In this document: positions 63,829-64,000 of the stretch, piece after piece
How positions within the stretch are numbered: the stretch's first letter is position 1
Layout: each line of letters opens with the position of its first letter
Source: Rhizobium sp. Leaf262
GTDB taxonomy: Bacteria > Pseudomonadota > Alphaproteobacteria > Rhizobiales > Rhizobiaceae
Direction of reading: 5' to 3'
Assembly: GCF_001422245.1 (NCBI RefSeq)
Contig: NZ_LMMM01000019.1
Coordinates: 124,001-188,000 of the forward strand
DNA length: 64,000 nucleotides
The notes under the pieces: generated by a model
The model's database searches: none
What the model saw: the letters and a program-made list of their open reading frames with translations, nothing else
What the model was told of the DNA's origin: nothing
Position numbers and translations under genes: made by a program

Positions 63829-64000
63829 CGCCACTTATCCTTGGCGCTTTCATCGACATCCTTGGCGGATATCCACTCGCCAGATTTTCCGTCCTTGCCG
63901 TGCTCCTTCTTCCAGAAGGGCGCGGAGGTCTTGAGATAGTCCATCATAAAATTAGCGCCATCAAAGGCGGCCTGCCGGTGGCGGGATGCGGCGATGACGA
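63825..64000 (-). CDS. moaE: C-terminal part of molybdopterin synthase large subunit
   Basis: The last 57 or so residues are visible; the start lies beyond the right edge. VIAASRHRQAAFDGANFMMDYLK and APFWKKE are the C-terminal MoaE pattern, including the catalytic region lysine. MoaE converts precursor Z to molybdopterin with MoaD. Its TAA overlaps the permease TAG (63825-63828) on the opposite strand. Confidence 0.85.
   Translation of the reverse strand, partial: VIAASRHRQAAFDGANFMMDYLKTSAPFWKKEHGKDGKSGEWISAKDVDESAKDKWR

Noticed and set aside
1-64000. tRNA, rRNA, CRISPR array, prophage or insertion sequence
   Set aside because: Gaps between genes were read for cloverleaf, repeat-spacer and transposase signals; none was found by eye. 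A covariance-model scan would be needed to exclude small RNAs.

Overview
The window reads as a chromosomal segment of an alphaproteobacterium of the Rhizobiaceae, most likely Agrobacterium/Rhizobium. The basis is: GC-rich coding in most frames; the order rpsF-rpsR-DUF2232-rplI, dnaB, alr, radA, cvpA, purF; the fabD-fabG-acpP-fabF-mltG-yicC-gmk block; the lptF-lptG-lptD-surA-pdxA-rsmA block; and mosaic palindromic repeats of the kind scattered through rhizobial genomes. The species assignment is inference. No rRNA, tRNA, CRISPR array, phage or insertion sequence was seen.

Layout. 1-5.1 kb: start of an ABC exporter, a LysM envelope protein, a LOG-type hydrolase, a RarD-type transporter and a proline iminopeptidase. 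5.1-6.9 kb: three tandem GFA zinc proteins and a DUF559 protein, translationally coupled to each other and abutting the peptidase gene. 7.0 kb: a palindromic element. 7.2-18.7 kb: cysS, an SDR, purF, cvpA, radA, a ParD/ParE-type toxin-antitoxin pair whose toxin appears to start at AUU, alr, an AraC regulator with azlCD, and dnaB. 19.0-24.0 kb: a MarR-MFS-HlyD efflux operon, an ArsR-like regulator and a DMT transporter. 24.1-26.6 kb: rplI, DUF2232, rpsR, rpsF. 26.9-29.7 kb: a small six-cysteine secreted protein, a LuxR-type regulator and an aldo/keto reductase. 29.9-36.7 kb: fatty-acid synthesis, mltG, yicC, gmk. 36.8-44.6 kb: rsmA, pdxA, surA-like, lptD, lptG, lptF (minus strand). 44.8-50.0 kb: pepA, holC, a GAF-GGDEF cyclase, a Gfo/Idh/MocA oxidoreductase and a polysaccharide deacetylase lipoprotein. 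50.1-56.9 kb: a divergent response regulator and 7TM histidine kinase, followed by a large autotransporter. 57.1-64.0 kb: an ABC-F protein, a degenerate GGDEF protein, a GST, ndk, a large perfect inverted repeat, a lipoprotein and CGNR regulator, a lone LivH-like permease and the end of moaE.

How the parts fit. Much of the window is core housekeeping: replication, translation, purine, alanine and fatty-acid synthesis, and LPS export. Small accessory cassettes (toxin-antitoxin, AzlCD, efflux, LuxR/secreted protein, GFA cluster, autotransporter) sit between the conserved blocks. The features most worth following are the AUU-start toxin with no internal methionine, the four phased GTTAC repeats between the histidine kinase and the autotransporter, the coupled triple-GFA operon, and the divergent-promoter palindrome at the CGNR regulator. 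None of these proves a new system; the rest of the window is well explained by known families.
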